Source of the DNA: Clytia hemisphaerica
Lineage: Eukaryota; Cnidaria; Hydrozoa; Leptothecata; Clytiidae
DNA: 64,000 bases
Reading direction: 5' to 3'
Assembly: GCA_902728285.1 (NCBI GenBank)
Contig: CACVBU010000751.1
Location: 496,001-560,000 of the forward strand
The translations under genes and the position numbers were made by a program. Below, piece after piece: positions 58,801 to 64,000 of the stretch; within the stretch, counting starts at the first letter, position 1; the number at the start of each line of letters is the position of its first letter. The notes under the pieces are model-generated. The model made no database searches. It was given only the letters and a program-made list of their open reading frames with translations, and was not told where the DNA came from.

Positions 58801-59091
58801 CAAGTATTGCCTTTCAAGGATCTACCTTTAAACTTGTAGTAGAATACCCTATTTTAAACTATTGTTGTTTTAGAAGAAAGGATCAAAGTAGTCAAATCAT
58901 AACAAAAGAATACTGTGAATCTTACTTTGAAAATTCATTTATGGTGGTTGCAAATACAAAATAATCATTTTCCAACACTTCTGTATCCGGTTCTTCATCT
59001 AAAAGAGCAAAGAATTTTACTAAATTCAAATTCACCCCTCCAAAAAACAAATTATAAGGATAGAAAAAGTTACCTTACAACACTCATTCAT
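18945..59091 (-). CDS. USP34: Ubiquitin carboxyl-terminal hydrolase 34 (giant deubiquitinase), about 66 exons
   Basis: USP34 is a very large cysteine protease that removes ubiquitin; in vertebrates it acts on axin in Wnt signalling, among other targets. I matched 65 consecutive minus-strand exons to the human protein order, from the N-terminal helical region through the USP domain to the acidic C-tail. Each has GT and AG borders, and neighbouring phases agree. Summed coding length from 58998 to 18945 is 10,106 nt, open to a TGA at 18945. With a tentative 13-nt first exon the protein is about 3,372 residues (human about 3,546). The catalytic Cys is near residue 1714, His near 1967 and Asp near 1988, so the enzyme should be active. 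Exon blocks with coordinates are given below. The N-terminal start and exon 36 donor are the least certain parts. Confidence 0.92.
23336..33699 (-). CDS. USP34: USP34 exons 35-57: post-catalytic helical scaffold
   Basis: Exons: 33566-33699, 33039-33118, 32434-32512, 31595-31681, 31216-31290, 30365-30522, 30182-30230, 29539-29796, 29203-29268, 28690-28771, 28297-28354, 27531-27570, 27131-27163, 26879-26927, 26334-26419, 25926-26009, 25512-25618, 25011-25185, 24547-24701, 24163-24241, 23820-23946, 23535-23552, 23336-23446. Anchors: ACEWFLDQMAQDDWW, FYPSALDKMIGSIALLLEE, INLRQTANIIFHLSCYN, PFFKLLSFL, LDWLSTQVPRNK, MDQWVERYL, LYYGLLRLAASYSNQF and MYHEATACNVTPDIMEV. Most exons are short (18-258 nt). 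The donor of exon 36 is uncertain: GA|GTACGG (used) or an earlier TT|GTACAC. Confidence 0.87.
23535..23552 (-). CDS. USP34: USP34 microexon 56 (18 nt)
   Basis: Exon 55 ends in phase 1 and exon 57 needs two bases to complete its first codon, so something must lie between. After a pyrimidine-rich tract ending GGCTTAG, 18 bases GACATTATATCTTCGAAA precede GTAAGT. They add G-HYIFE in frame, aligning with human RPYLQRKD. A larger exon using the AG 36 bases upstream would hit a stop. A pogo-like MITE (23589-23686) ends 36 bases from the microexon acceptor. Confidence 0.7.
23589..23686. mobile_element. pogo-like MITE next to the USP34 microexon
   Basis: Ends CAGTTGACTCTCTTATTCGA and the complement of TTCGAATTATCGAGAGTCGA. 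The family start resembles pogo/Tigger TIRs. Other copies: 29885-30038, 46979-47147, 48135-48306. Confidence 0.6.
27896..28181. mobile_element. TIR element carrying a CCCCTGGATATCC array
   Basis: Ends TGGGCTCTCCAGAAAT and the complement of ATTTCTGGAAAAGCCCA, then GTTGAGGATAT on both arms. Inside, CCCCTGGATATCC or close variants occur six times at irregular 30-45-bp steps, all in one orientation. Confidence 0.7.
29885..30038. mobile_element. pogo-like MITE
   Basis: Ends AGTTGACTCTCTATAGTTCG and the complement of GAATAAGAGAGTTGACTGG, in the USP34 intron between exons 41 and 42. Confidence 0.55.
30870..31085 (-). mobile_element. tRNA-derived SINE
   Basis: Read on the minus strand, the head GACCGTAGTGTAAAGGTAAG has an A-box-like word and GAGTTCAACCC is B-box-like. 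The body has GGAGTGGCGCCCTCC, shared with the SINE at 33745. Lies in the intron between USP34 exons 39 and 40. Confidence 0.65.
33745..33940 (+). mobile_element. tRNA-derived SINE
   Basis: GCTATCGGTAGAGCATTTGC and GGGTTCGACCTCC give A and B box signals; body GGTGTGGCGCCCAACCTC matches the 30870-31085 copy. Lies between USP34 exons 34 and 35. Confidence 0.65.
34133..34306. mobile_element. TA-flanked MITE, CTTTAGGC family
   Basis: Ends CTTTAGGCATACAAACTTTG and complement of CACGAAAGTTTGTACGCCTAAAG, bordered by TA. A second copy is at 42780-42938. It lies 39 bases from the donor of USP34 exon 34. Confidence 0.8.
34346..44716 (-). CDS. USP34: USP34 exons 27-34: ubiquitin-specific protease catalytic domain
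   Basis: Exons: 43827-44716, 43508-43637, 43034-43090, 42663-42740, 41964-42058, 38105-38274, 37026-37228, 34346-34691. The USP fold begins at GYVGLINLGATCYMAS and includes MDKQPLNTGEQKDMTEFFTD, GVITNNVLSLDCQHVSKTEE, the CxxC pair in YTCSQC, CFNTMRYTFNMVTMMKEKVN, the His box HTGTAEGGHYYSFIRD and WYLFNDAEVKHFD, then ECFGGEMT and FSFEKTHSAYMLFY. All catalytic residues are present. Only one CxxC pair of the zinc ribbon is visible, as in the human protein. Two long introns here carry a TIR-element cluster (38275-41963) and the nested gene (34692-37025). Confidence 0.95.
35891..36883 (+). CDS. Intronless nested gene: coiled-coil protein of unknown function (330 aa)
   Basis: An intact single-exon frame on the opposite strand inside a USP34 intron. 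The ATG has a strong context (GGAAAATGG). Residues about 20-110 and 120-160 are charged heptad-like coiled coil (KIKLLQQENESRMKILELEN, QLLQSRVDELERKLE). Residues about 175-330 form a mixed aromatic segment (FNLYTSYNEWFEDIWSFMEN, VPQWHNTVICVEGL, GDENSVIVYGMIDKQGKHGF) that looks globular and that I do not recognise. AATAAA overlaps the stop codon at 36879-36884, and an A-rich run follows by about 36895. That pattern fits a retroposed copy with a captured tail, but the frame is undamaged. No function is proposed. Confidence 0.7.
   Translation: MDTAHSANDPSRTTGKQDTEEVETLKQNNKLKEDYELKIQALMFENKIKLLQQENESRMKILELENQQKVKFMEMENQNAMKLMTKDTEIQSLKHQVQMLNLKSSENGGGRSKINEDGGEALAKKMLQIEQKMESSGKENQLLQSRVDELERKLETKQNITEIPHMGDRSTLSEMHKLEWGAEKFIEGKTMNFNLYTSYNEWFEDIWSFMENGKVYNSNDYFFLRKNMTEKHDVLYLVSQRKKRVVPQWHNTVICVEGLSSEVWHTAIFKVFYPRDAEKALKMERAGTGDNFQRWSINNVPADIYYGDENSVIVYGMIDKQGKHGFNYIE
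36879..36884 (+). promoter_or_regulatory. Possible polyadenylation signal of the nested gene
   Basis: AATAAA overlaps the TAA stop of the 330-codon frame, leaving almost no 3' UTR. An A-rich stretch (AAGAAAAAGAAAAA) follows within 20 bases. Confidence 0.4.
37026..37228 (-). CDS. USP34: USP34 exon 33 with the catalytic histidine and aspartate
   Basis: Starts DPDEIPGYWYSLVGVVVHTG and holds GGHYYSFIRD (His near residue 1967) and WYLFNDAEV (Asp near 1988), then ECFGGEMT at the donor ACC|GTGAGT. Spacing between Cys and His is 253 residues, close to the human spacing. Confidence 0.95.
37805..38057. mobile_element. MITE related to 4931-5298, in a USP34 intron
   Basis: Ends CACGTATTTCTTATAAGAAC and AAAAAAACGTG bordered by TA, with several internal ATGTTCTTA or TAAGAACAT motifs. 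It lies just downstream of exon 32 in transcript terms. Confidence 0.6.
38317..39010. mobile_element. Foldback with GACCAGC-repeat arms and 9-bp flanking duplication
   Basis: Arms GGAGTTTCTAAACATCGACC and complement, continuing into GACCA-type minisatellite (ACGACCAGCGACCAGCAACC). CCTACCTGG flanks both ends (38308-38316 and 39011-39019). It lies just upstream of USP34 exon 32 in transcript order. Confidence 0.75.
39016..39059 (-). pseudogene. Duplicated fragment of USP34 exon 32 with splice-like borders
   Basis: TTTACAG then AGCGCGTTCCAAG resembles the true exon 32 start (TTTACAG then AGCGTGTTTCAAG at 38274), and the downstream intron sequence ACTTTTATGGACCTACCTGG is also duplicated. A CCAG|GTAGGT donor-like site bounds a 44-nt open segment. 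Inclusion would shift the USP34 frame. I call it a decayed partial duplicate, not a real exon. Confidence 0.5.
39222..40079. repeat. Two tandem diverged copies of a 0.4-0.5-kb repeat
   Basis: Copy 1 (39222 to about 39650) and copy 2 (39720-40079, continuing at 41542-41640) share long blocks: GAACATTGATGTATGCT, GATAAACATGCGTTTTTTGA, AATCTGCTTGAGCCATCTTT and TTAATGATCCAATTTTTCAC. Copy 2 is split by the TIR element at 40080-41541. Confidence 0.8.
40080..41541. mobile_element. 1.46-kb TIR element inserted in repeat copy 2
   Basis: Ends GTTCAAAAAAGAATGACA and TGTCATTCTTTTTTGAAC. The flanks rejoin the interrupted repeat copy. The interior is AT-rich without long frames but repeats GTGGCTA-like words around ten times. 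Confidence 0.75.
42780..42938. mobile_element. TA-flanked MITE, CTTTAGGC family
   Basis: Ends CTTTAGGCATACAAACTTTC and complement, bordered by TA, with TTCGCGA motifs inside. It shares its ends with 34133-34306. It sits 39 bases upstream of USP34 exon 30, in the same short intron as exon 29's donor. Confidence 0.8.
43827..44716 (-). CDS. USP34: USP34 exon 27 with the catalytic cysteine
   Basis: An 890-nt exon. Its first two thirds are pre-catalytic helices (KDYFWLLCRLISKY matches human KEYFWLLCKLVD). The Cys box NLGATCYMASCVQQLFMIPEAR follows; the nucleophile codon is at 43979-43981, about residue 1714. The donor is GC|GTAAGT and the phase fits exon 28. Confidence 0.95.
44980..45245 (+). repeat. 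GACCACCCTGGA-type repeats in a USP34 intron
   Basis: GACCACCCTGGATTTT or close variants occur three times between 45120 and 45235, with a C-rich TTGGGTTTCTTGG stretch before. No TIR pair was found. Confidence 0.5.
45328..53686 (-). CDS. USP34: USP34 exons 15-26: central scaffold before the catalytic domain
   Basis: Exons: 53559-53686, 52953-53239, 52386-52546, 51111-51233, 50626-50728, 49880-49965, 49187-49393, 48401-48619, 47156-47978, 46483-46694, 45735-45864, 45328-45452. Strong anchors: IEQVDCMWYCLV, MTLTGLNLFQKL, SLRIIQQVLKILRSHLE, RFAYHLEMW and ISHGHELTPDLDAKTLGELG. Exons 21-22 correspond to a ubiquitin-like segment seen in this family (inference from alignment with human). Exon 23 (47156-47978) is long and ends in an acidic stretch, NEEEGEDEEKPKDDD. 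Exon 24 begins with a Ser/Thr/Pro linker. These linkers are the parts least like vertebrates. Confidence 0.88.
45907..46175. mobile_element. Internally deleted derivative of the 16215-18295 transposon
   Basis: Both ends match the 2.1-kb element: GGCGAAAATAAAAAAA then GTGTTTCCG, AAACCGGCC, TTAGTAGTTGATAC and CTTCATACTGT on the left; ATGATCTTAAGTTATCAAAA, CATGAGAGCT and ACACTAAATTTTT on the right. Only about 270 bp remain, so it is a MITE made by internal deletion. It lies in the USP34 intron between exons 24 and 25. Confidence 0.75.
46979..47147. mobile_element. pogo-like MITE
   Basis: Starts TAGACTCTCTCTAATTCGAC and ends with the complement of the same family end (AGAGAGGGTTGACTG). It repeats AAAGATTCGAATTA-type units inside and lies 9 bases from exon 23's donor end. 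Confidence 0.55.
47156..47978 (-). CDS. USP34: USP34 exon 23 (823 nt), large scaffold exon with acidic tail
   Basis: Reads LVYISVANIRKDR through VIQLLKEDNFLLLFNLLDVL and KFRLLYILQILDAL, matching the human block IPMLLLLQEPHLTTLFDLLEML and KLLYALEIIEAL. It merges what are several exons in vertebrates. The end, rich in Glu, Asp and Lys, is probably disordered. The donor is CAG|GTATGT. Confidence 0.85.
48135..48306. mobile_element. pogo-like MITE
   Basis: Starts TACACTCTCGCTTATCCGAA and ends TTCGAATTAGCGAAAGTCAT; AATTCGAATCTTTCT is repeated inside. Lies in the intron between USP34 exons 22 and 23. Confidence 0.55.
51430..51503 (+). pseudogene. tRNA-Ser/Leu-like sequence, probable SINE head
   Basis: GGAGCGATGGCCGAGTAGTC opens like a class II tRNA, and the 3' end CGCTCC pairs with the 5' GGAGCG. 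The anticodon stem does not pair well and the T loop (GGTTTGAATT) departs from consensus, so I favour a tRNA pseudogene or SINE head over a working tRNA. Confidence 0.5.
51855..52079. mobile_element. TTAA-flanked MITE
   Basis: Ends GGCCAGTCTCCAATTGCGCG and complement of CGCGCAAGTGGAGACCGGCC, bordered by TTAA on both sides (51851 and 52080). TTAA duplication is typical of piggyBac-type mobility; the assignment is inference. Confidence 0.75.
53957..59091 (-). CDS. USP34: USP34 exons 1-14: N-terminal helical region and Ser/Gln-rich linker
   Basis: Exons, 5' to 3': 59079-59091 (tentative), 58926-58998, 58364-58592, 58145-58192, 57822-57971, 57449-57516, 57083-57196, 56853-56931, 56253-56311, 55968-56046, 55478-55570, 54941-55172, 54586-54748, 53957-54356. 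Anchors to the vertebrate protein include FQLQYPIYQAY, FKFFMSTTLAVRMAGL, HLFGPNYHVE and VHLDCIWNAAQLKH. The region is expected to be a helical-repeat scaffold. Exons 13-14 form a low-complexity linker (DSLVTSQSD, a Gln/His run near 54090-54140) ending in GKTLLWDLLLDP, which aligns to the human NTLLWDI motif. The human His-rich run is not conserved here; a Gln-rich stretch takes its place. Confidence 0.88.
59079..59091 (-). CDS. USP34: USP34 candidate first coding exon (13 nt)
   Basis: Exon 2 (58926-58998) begins two bases into a codon, so an upstream exon must end in phase 1. Eighty bases upstream, ATG at 59091 in an AAAATGA context reads MNEC plus one base and then a GTAAGG donor in the right phase. 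This gives MNEC-Y-EEPDTEV, loosely like the human start MCENC. It is the only candidate I found that fits, but such a short exon could be chance; the true start may lie farther upstream. Confidence 0.4.
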
Positions 59092-60045
59092 TTTAGGGCA
59101 GTAAACAAATATTTTCCTTTTTTAAATTGTTTATGGTAATAATGCCAAAACCCACCTCTCTGGCTAGTTCAAAACACAGGTCACAGATTACTGGTCATAG
59201 ACATTGGTCATAACTCATATGTTATAAAGACTGGAAAATTCTAGCAAGCACAAAATATATTATAAATAACATACTTTCTGGAAAATATTATTATTAAGAT
59301 TTAAGGTGACAAAATGTCAGCCCCAAAGTGACAATCACAATTAAGATTATGTAAACAATGACGAGGTGTGTACACCAATTTACAACAAAATGTTTTTTTT
59401 TTCATGCTAAATAGGATGATGATAAACAAAAGATTTTCTGTCAAGAACCTTGTAAACATTCATTCAATTTCCATCAAAAAGATATGCTGCATCTTGTGCT
59501 ACCATTTAAGAAAGTGAAACATGCACCTTCTAAGGGTCGAGCTAAGTTAAAAAAGCCCCCCAAGACTAAATTACGGTAAATATGTAATTTTTTCAGTCTT
59601 GATCGGTTTTAAGTGGTATTTTTCATTCTTTGGGCTTAAATTTAAATCTTATTACCAGCCATCCAAAGGGCTTTGTCATGCGTAAACAACACTCTTCTTG
59701 ATGACCAGCCAGGTCATTCATGAGGGTTATGCAAGTTTCCCTCCACTGATGCAAGTTCCGAGACCCGACTTCACAGTATAATTTTGGTAATAACAGCCTT
59801 TTAATGGAAAAAAAAAACTAGAAAAAGTGTCCTTTTTGGCCATCAACGGGTGTTGCCCTGCCTTTCTAAAAAATTGCCTTGGAGGTAAACCAATGCGAGT
59901 GGTATAATTTATGGTACTTTCCCTAAGGAAATAAATGCAGGCAAAAACGGTTCCGTCAACTGCTCTAATCTAACTTAGGACTATCTGACAAAACATGGGA
60001 CGGCATATCGGCCACCATTTCACTGAACCTCCAAAGTCATTTGAT
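59092..60045. other. Upstream flank of USP34 with repeat fragments
   Basis: Holds partial copies of families seen elsewhere: 59330-59420 matches 5810-5905, 59700-59780 matches the MITE at 12163-12391, and 59951-60043 matches the end of 12624-13407. No promoter motif could be assigned with confidence. Confidence 0.55.
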
Positions 60046-61107
60046 TTTATTATTATTATTATTATACAGTATACAAGTTCACAGGCCCGAGGTGGGCCTC
60101 TACGAACCGGTTTGATTACAATTCTAATTTGTTAAATATCTAAGTTTGTGTCTTTTCCACGCTTCATTAAGGTTTTGTTTAAACAAGTGAATGGAGGTTG
60201 ACTCGACGACAAATCGTGGCAATGCATTCCATGTAGGGATTGTTCTATAGTAGAATGACTTTGTTTGCGCTCCTCGAAGACCATCAGCAGCAAAGTTTGG
60301 AACGAATTCGTGATCGTGAAATCTGGCTGGACGAGTTCTTTTAACTAGCTTGTCCCGAGTTGTTTTTGGATCATAAAAATGGATATGCTTATACATTTGG
60401 ACCATATCGCAGAAAAGTCTTCTAAACTCAAGAGATGGAAGCTTGAGTATTTGTCCTCATAGTGGAGATTACGATACTGCGGAATCAATCTTGTTGCTCG
60501 TCTTTAGACCCCTTCAATCAGATTAACGCTGCGGCGTAATTTCGGCTGCCATACTGATTGTGCATATTCTAGATGCGGTCTGACGTGCGGTCGTATACAA
60601 TGTGCAAAATGCCGAAGGACTCAGGTCACTGAAGCTTCTTTGGATGACTCCTAAGATAGAATTCGCTTTATTGACTTGTCTAGAGATATGTTCCTCAAAA
60701 GATAATTCAGAATCAATCAAGATGCCTAGGTCTTTTTCTTCAAAAACATGTTCAAGTTCGTTACCTCCAAGTTGGTATCTGTGTGCATGCTTAATATTAG
60801 CAAATTTACCTATAGTCAAGACATGGCATTTGTCAGGATGAAACTTTAGTAACCAATCTCGGGACCACTTTTCCAATTCACAGATATCTTTTTGAACAAC
60901 TAGAGCGTCTCTAATAGAATTGATTATTTTCACTATCTTCGTATCGTCGGCAAAGAGAAATGCATCGGAGACTACCTTTTCTGGCAAATCGTTTATGTAG
61001 ATAACAAAGAGCAGAGGCCCAAGTACGCTTCCTTGAGGAATTCCACTTATGACATGGTCAGTAGTTGATTTAGCTGAGTTAACCTTGACTAGTTGCTTGC
61101 GGTCTAT
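60046..61107 (-). mobile_element. Decayed non-LTR retrotransposon 3' half (CR1/Jockey-like), with ATT/AAT microsatellite tail
   Basis: Minus-strand reading gives SGIPQGSVLGPLLFVIYIND then FADDTKIV, the RT palm motifs of CR1/Jockey-type elements, then a conserved C-terminal block RTIPTWNALPRFVVES. At least two frameshifts (one near 60605) and an in-frame stop near 60510 break the frame. The 3' end runs into a (TAA)n tail at about 60047-60065, typical of such elements. The 5' end is lost near 61107, where TA-rich sequence begins. Confidence 0.85.
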
Positions 61108-64000
61108 TACATTATATATATATATTACATTATATTATATATTACATGATAAGAATACAAATAGACAACGTATATTACAACTATTATGTATTACATGACA
61201 CCTTGCTCCTATTCTAGTAAAGATAATATATGTCGTCAAAGAGTACACTTAAATGAAGAGCTGTCCGATTGCGGGCCTTCCGTAAATAAACATCCGGACT
61301 TATAGGTGGTAAAAAGGGCGTCGATAGTTGCCGCCTCATTGATTCAATGTTTGTTATTCAAATTAGTGCTACCACATCCGCCCTTTTTTCAACTTCGCGC
61401 CATTTTTACAATTTAGTCTGTTTGTTTCTTGATGGAAACCAGTCCAAGTTGTTTCGTATTTTTCCCGCACAAGTCACTTTTATTACAAAACTGTTATCGT
61501 CTTAAACATGAGCAACTGATCCAGAATAAAAGGTAATTATTTTTACAAATCGCACTTTTTAATTACATTAATTGACATCTTGACATTACAGCTATCTTGT
61601 TAGATGTTTTGTTTTGAGTCTAGCAATAGTTTATCGTTCAACTTGGAGAGGGAATGTCTGTAAACATAGAATTTTTTTTCATAACAGTTATTTTGGGGGT
61701 TGGAATTAGGCTGGGCTGTCGCCTTTAGGACCTCTCACGGTACGTGAGTAGGCTTTTAAATCAAAATATAAAAAAAATCCGTAGTGGAACACAAGCAGTG
61801 TAGCTGGAACCTCGATATTCCAGGATTAGAAAAAGCTATACCTGTTATCTTTTTTCTTTAAAGAATCAACAAGCCATCAACATCAATAAATTACACACAT
61901 TCCCTCAGAAACTTTTAAAATTATCTGCCATTATGACTTTCTTGAAGCCGTTCCGAAATTAACCAATCGGGTTAGGTATCGGAATTCCTATGGGAGTTCT
62001 TTTCCGAGACTTGTAAAATAGCTAAGTCAGCAAAAAAACTTTTCCCGGGGGTTTGAGGAACAAACAGAACTGTTATCATTCGTTTTTTATTTAACCGTAT
62101 ATTTAAATTTGCGCTCAAAAATACTTTAATAAATAAGTTAATAATATTCAAATATACTATTTGTATCTCTCAGAAAATAAACACTTACAGAACGACATAG
62201 TTTATCATTTGGACTACCCCCGTGTTTGGACCATTCTATCGTGGGCGCAAAATAGGGCGGAAACTAAGTAGCACCCTCAGTGCAAGATTGCCGCCTCATC
62301 TTTATTCGGCCGCACGAAAACGAGCTAGTCATTTTTTTCTCGCGCGCTCAAGGGGAAAAGGAAAGTGATTGATATTCTTTGAAGAAAAATCGTCAGACAG
62401 AAACAAACCCAAAGACCAAAAGATGTATTTTGTTGTTGAGAATCGATCCTGTGAAGATGAAAAAATTTTGGCTCTGCGTTTTTTTCGGAACGCTGAAAAA
62501 CTCTAATTTCGATCTTCCTTAAGGTAAAGAGGTTGCGAGATTTGGGCCAGCGAGGCAAAAATCGCTAAAAAACTGGTAAAATCGTAATCCTCAAAAATCG
62601 AAGTTCCAGCCTCACTGACAAGCTATCGTTACATGCTATGACAGAAAGTATGATTGATAAACTTGGTGGAGTTATAAAAACTGTGAAAATACAGGCCAGA
62701 TTATCAACAGTCCCATAGCTTCAGCCAGGTTTCTAGGTCCCCCCAATAATTTAGCTCCCCCCAAAAAATTGCCTTGTGCTAGGTCCCCTTAAACACTTGG
62801 CGGGGAAAAAACAAAAACATTGTTCTCCCACCCCTGTAGAGGGGTGGGAGATATGCGAGTACAGTACTGATAAATGAAAACTCAATTTTACTTGTATTAA
62901 TACCGTAAGACGGGGTGAATCGGATACCCGGGGTGAATCGGATAATTTGTTTAATCGCCTCTCATACTTCATTGACGATGTCTTTTTCCATTCTGTTTTC
63001 AGATCCCGTTCACTGATCGATCAAGCTATCGGAAAAATATGGCTTCGAAGATTTGGAACATGTTCTTCGGAAATGGAAGAAGAAAACCTTCTGATTTTCG
63101 GACCCTTTTTTGAAATGCCGAATAAGAAAAAATGAAGCGACCGCGGTTGGAGATTCCTTTGGCATTGTGTTCTACGAAAGCCAGTTGTATACAATCTTTG
63201 GTTCACTAAACGAAAAACAATGTCTATTCTTCGTATTTTCATTTTAAAGTTAGGGCGGAAAATTGTTCGCGTTACAACGCGAATCGCCTTTTCCCACCCA
63301 TTTTTTAAGGCGGCTTTTAATGCTACGGCACCGAACAGCGAAGACACACTAGATCCAAAGATACAATTACCGCACACTTGCATGTCGTAAACGATTTTTC
63401 AATTATATGACGTCATTTATCGTGTGGACAATAACGATTTTTTTAATTATTGCTATGAGAGGTAATAAATATACGTTGTCCCTAGTTCTTTATGTCTCAA
63501 ATTCCCAAATGGATTGAAAAAGATTTTTGCTGCGTAATGTACTGCAGAGAAAACCCCCTAAATTTTGTAGCATATGAACAAAGACTATTTTTATTATAAG
63601 AAAAAATTACCCAAATCCGTAACAAAATGCATATAGTCTATTGGTCCGATAATATAAACGGTGCCCTTTTAAGTTCTTGTAATGCACGAAGTTTTATGGT
63701 TGAACCGGGGGCTATTGGGTTATTTCCAGTGCCCTGTTAAAGTGTATAAAATGGCAAGAGTGACAAGGATTTCCAAGCACACATTTTTAAGTGTGTATGT
63801 GAAGAAGGAAAATCATCTACATAATACACAAGGTACGTTTCATAGCAACTTTTCATTCAACTTATACTTTACTTTCTCATCCAAAGCTCCCTGCCACAAA
63901 AGGCGGACTTGATTTTCGCATCTTTATGGGGAAAGTCCCTATGACTTAGCATTTCCCCTCACCCACGTTTTATAAGATCTTAAGATGGACATTTTCCTAA
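61108..64000. other. No gene recognised
   Basis: TA-rich simple sequence at 61108-61160; two blocks sharing TTGCCGCCTCAT (61335 and 62288); a perfect hairpin CTCCCACCCCTGTAGAGGGG near 62825; a doubled GGGGTGAATCGGATA at 62913-62945 that resembles a transposon end. The 120-codon frame at 63021-63383 has no known features. Confidence 0.5.

Noticed and set aside
59150..59170. AGAGAG|GTGGGT as donor of a USP34 first exon
   Set aside because: The only frame with the right phase meets a stop immediately upstream and contains no ATG.
63021..63383. 120-codon minus-strand frame as a gene or USP34 first exon
   Set aside because: No similarity to the USP34 N-terminus, no donor in the required phase and no recognisable domain.

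Overview
This window comes from the genome of an AT-rich animal, probably an invertebrate. It has spliceosomal GT-AG introns, strong Kozak starts, a heavy load of short terminal-inverted-repeat (TIR) elements, tRNA-derived SINEs, a Penelope-like retroelement and a decayed non-LTR retrotransposon. I cannot fix the phylum from sequence alone. There is no bacterial, phage or CRISPR content.

Two conserved genes lie on the minus strand. The first is the orthologue of ADP-dependent glucokinase (ADPGK): two coding exons, 15325-15695 and 8394-9471, split by a 5.85-kb intron full of transposons, encoding about 482 residues. The second is the giant deubiquitinase USP34, which fills 18945-59091. I could rebuild 65 exons with matching GT-AG borders and intron phases (58998 down to 18945). 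The frame stays open across all of them, about 3,370 codons. A tentative 13-nt start exon (59079-59091) completes the model. The catalytic USP domain (44716-34346) keeps its Cys, His and Asp residues.

Inside the USP34 intron between 34691 and 37026, on the opposite strand, lies an intact intronless gene of 330 codons (35891-36883). It has a long coiled coil and a C-terminal half I do not recognise. It is the best candidate here for an undescribed or lineage-restricted gene.

Layout: 1-8330 is gene-free and repeat-rich. It holds TIR elements, a 0.67-kb foldback, a Penelope-like element in head-to-head form with a 14-bp target duplication (2220-4434), a 3 x 106-bp tandem repeat and a 1-kb foldback with minisatellite arms. 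8332-15695 is ADPGK. 15696-18944 is intergenic and mostly one 2.1-kb TIR transposon with a broken THAP-like domain. 18945-59091 is USP34, whose introns hold many small elements. 59092-64000 is intergenic, with a decayed non-LTR element at 60046-61107; I recognise no gene in the last 2.9 kb.

The transposons show clear family structure: TA-flanked MITEs, one TTAA-flanked MITE, pogo-like 'TTGACTCTC..TTCGAA' MITEs, an internally deleted derivative of the THAP-like element, and several elements whose inverted arms or interiors are built from short tandem motifs.
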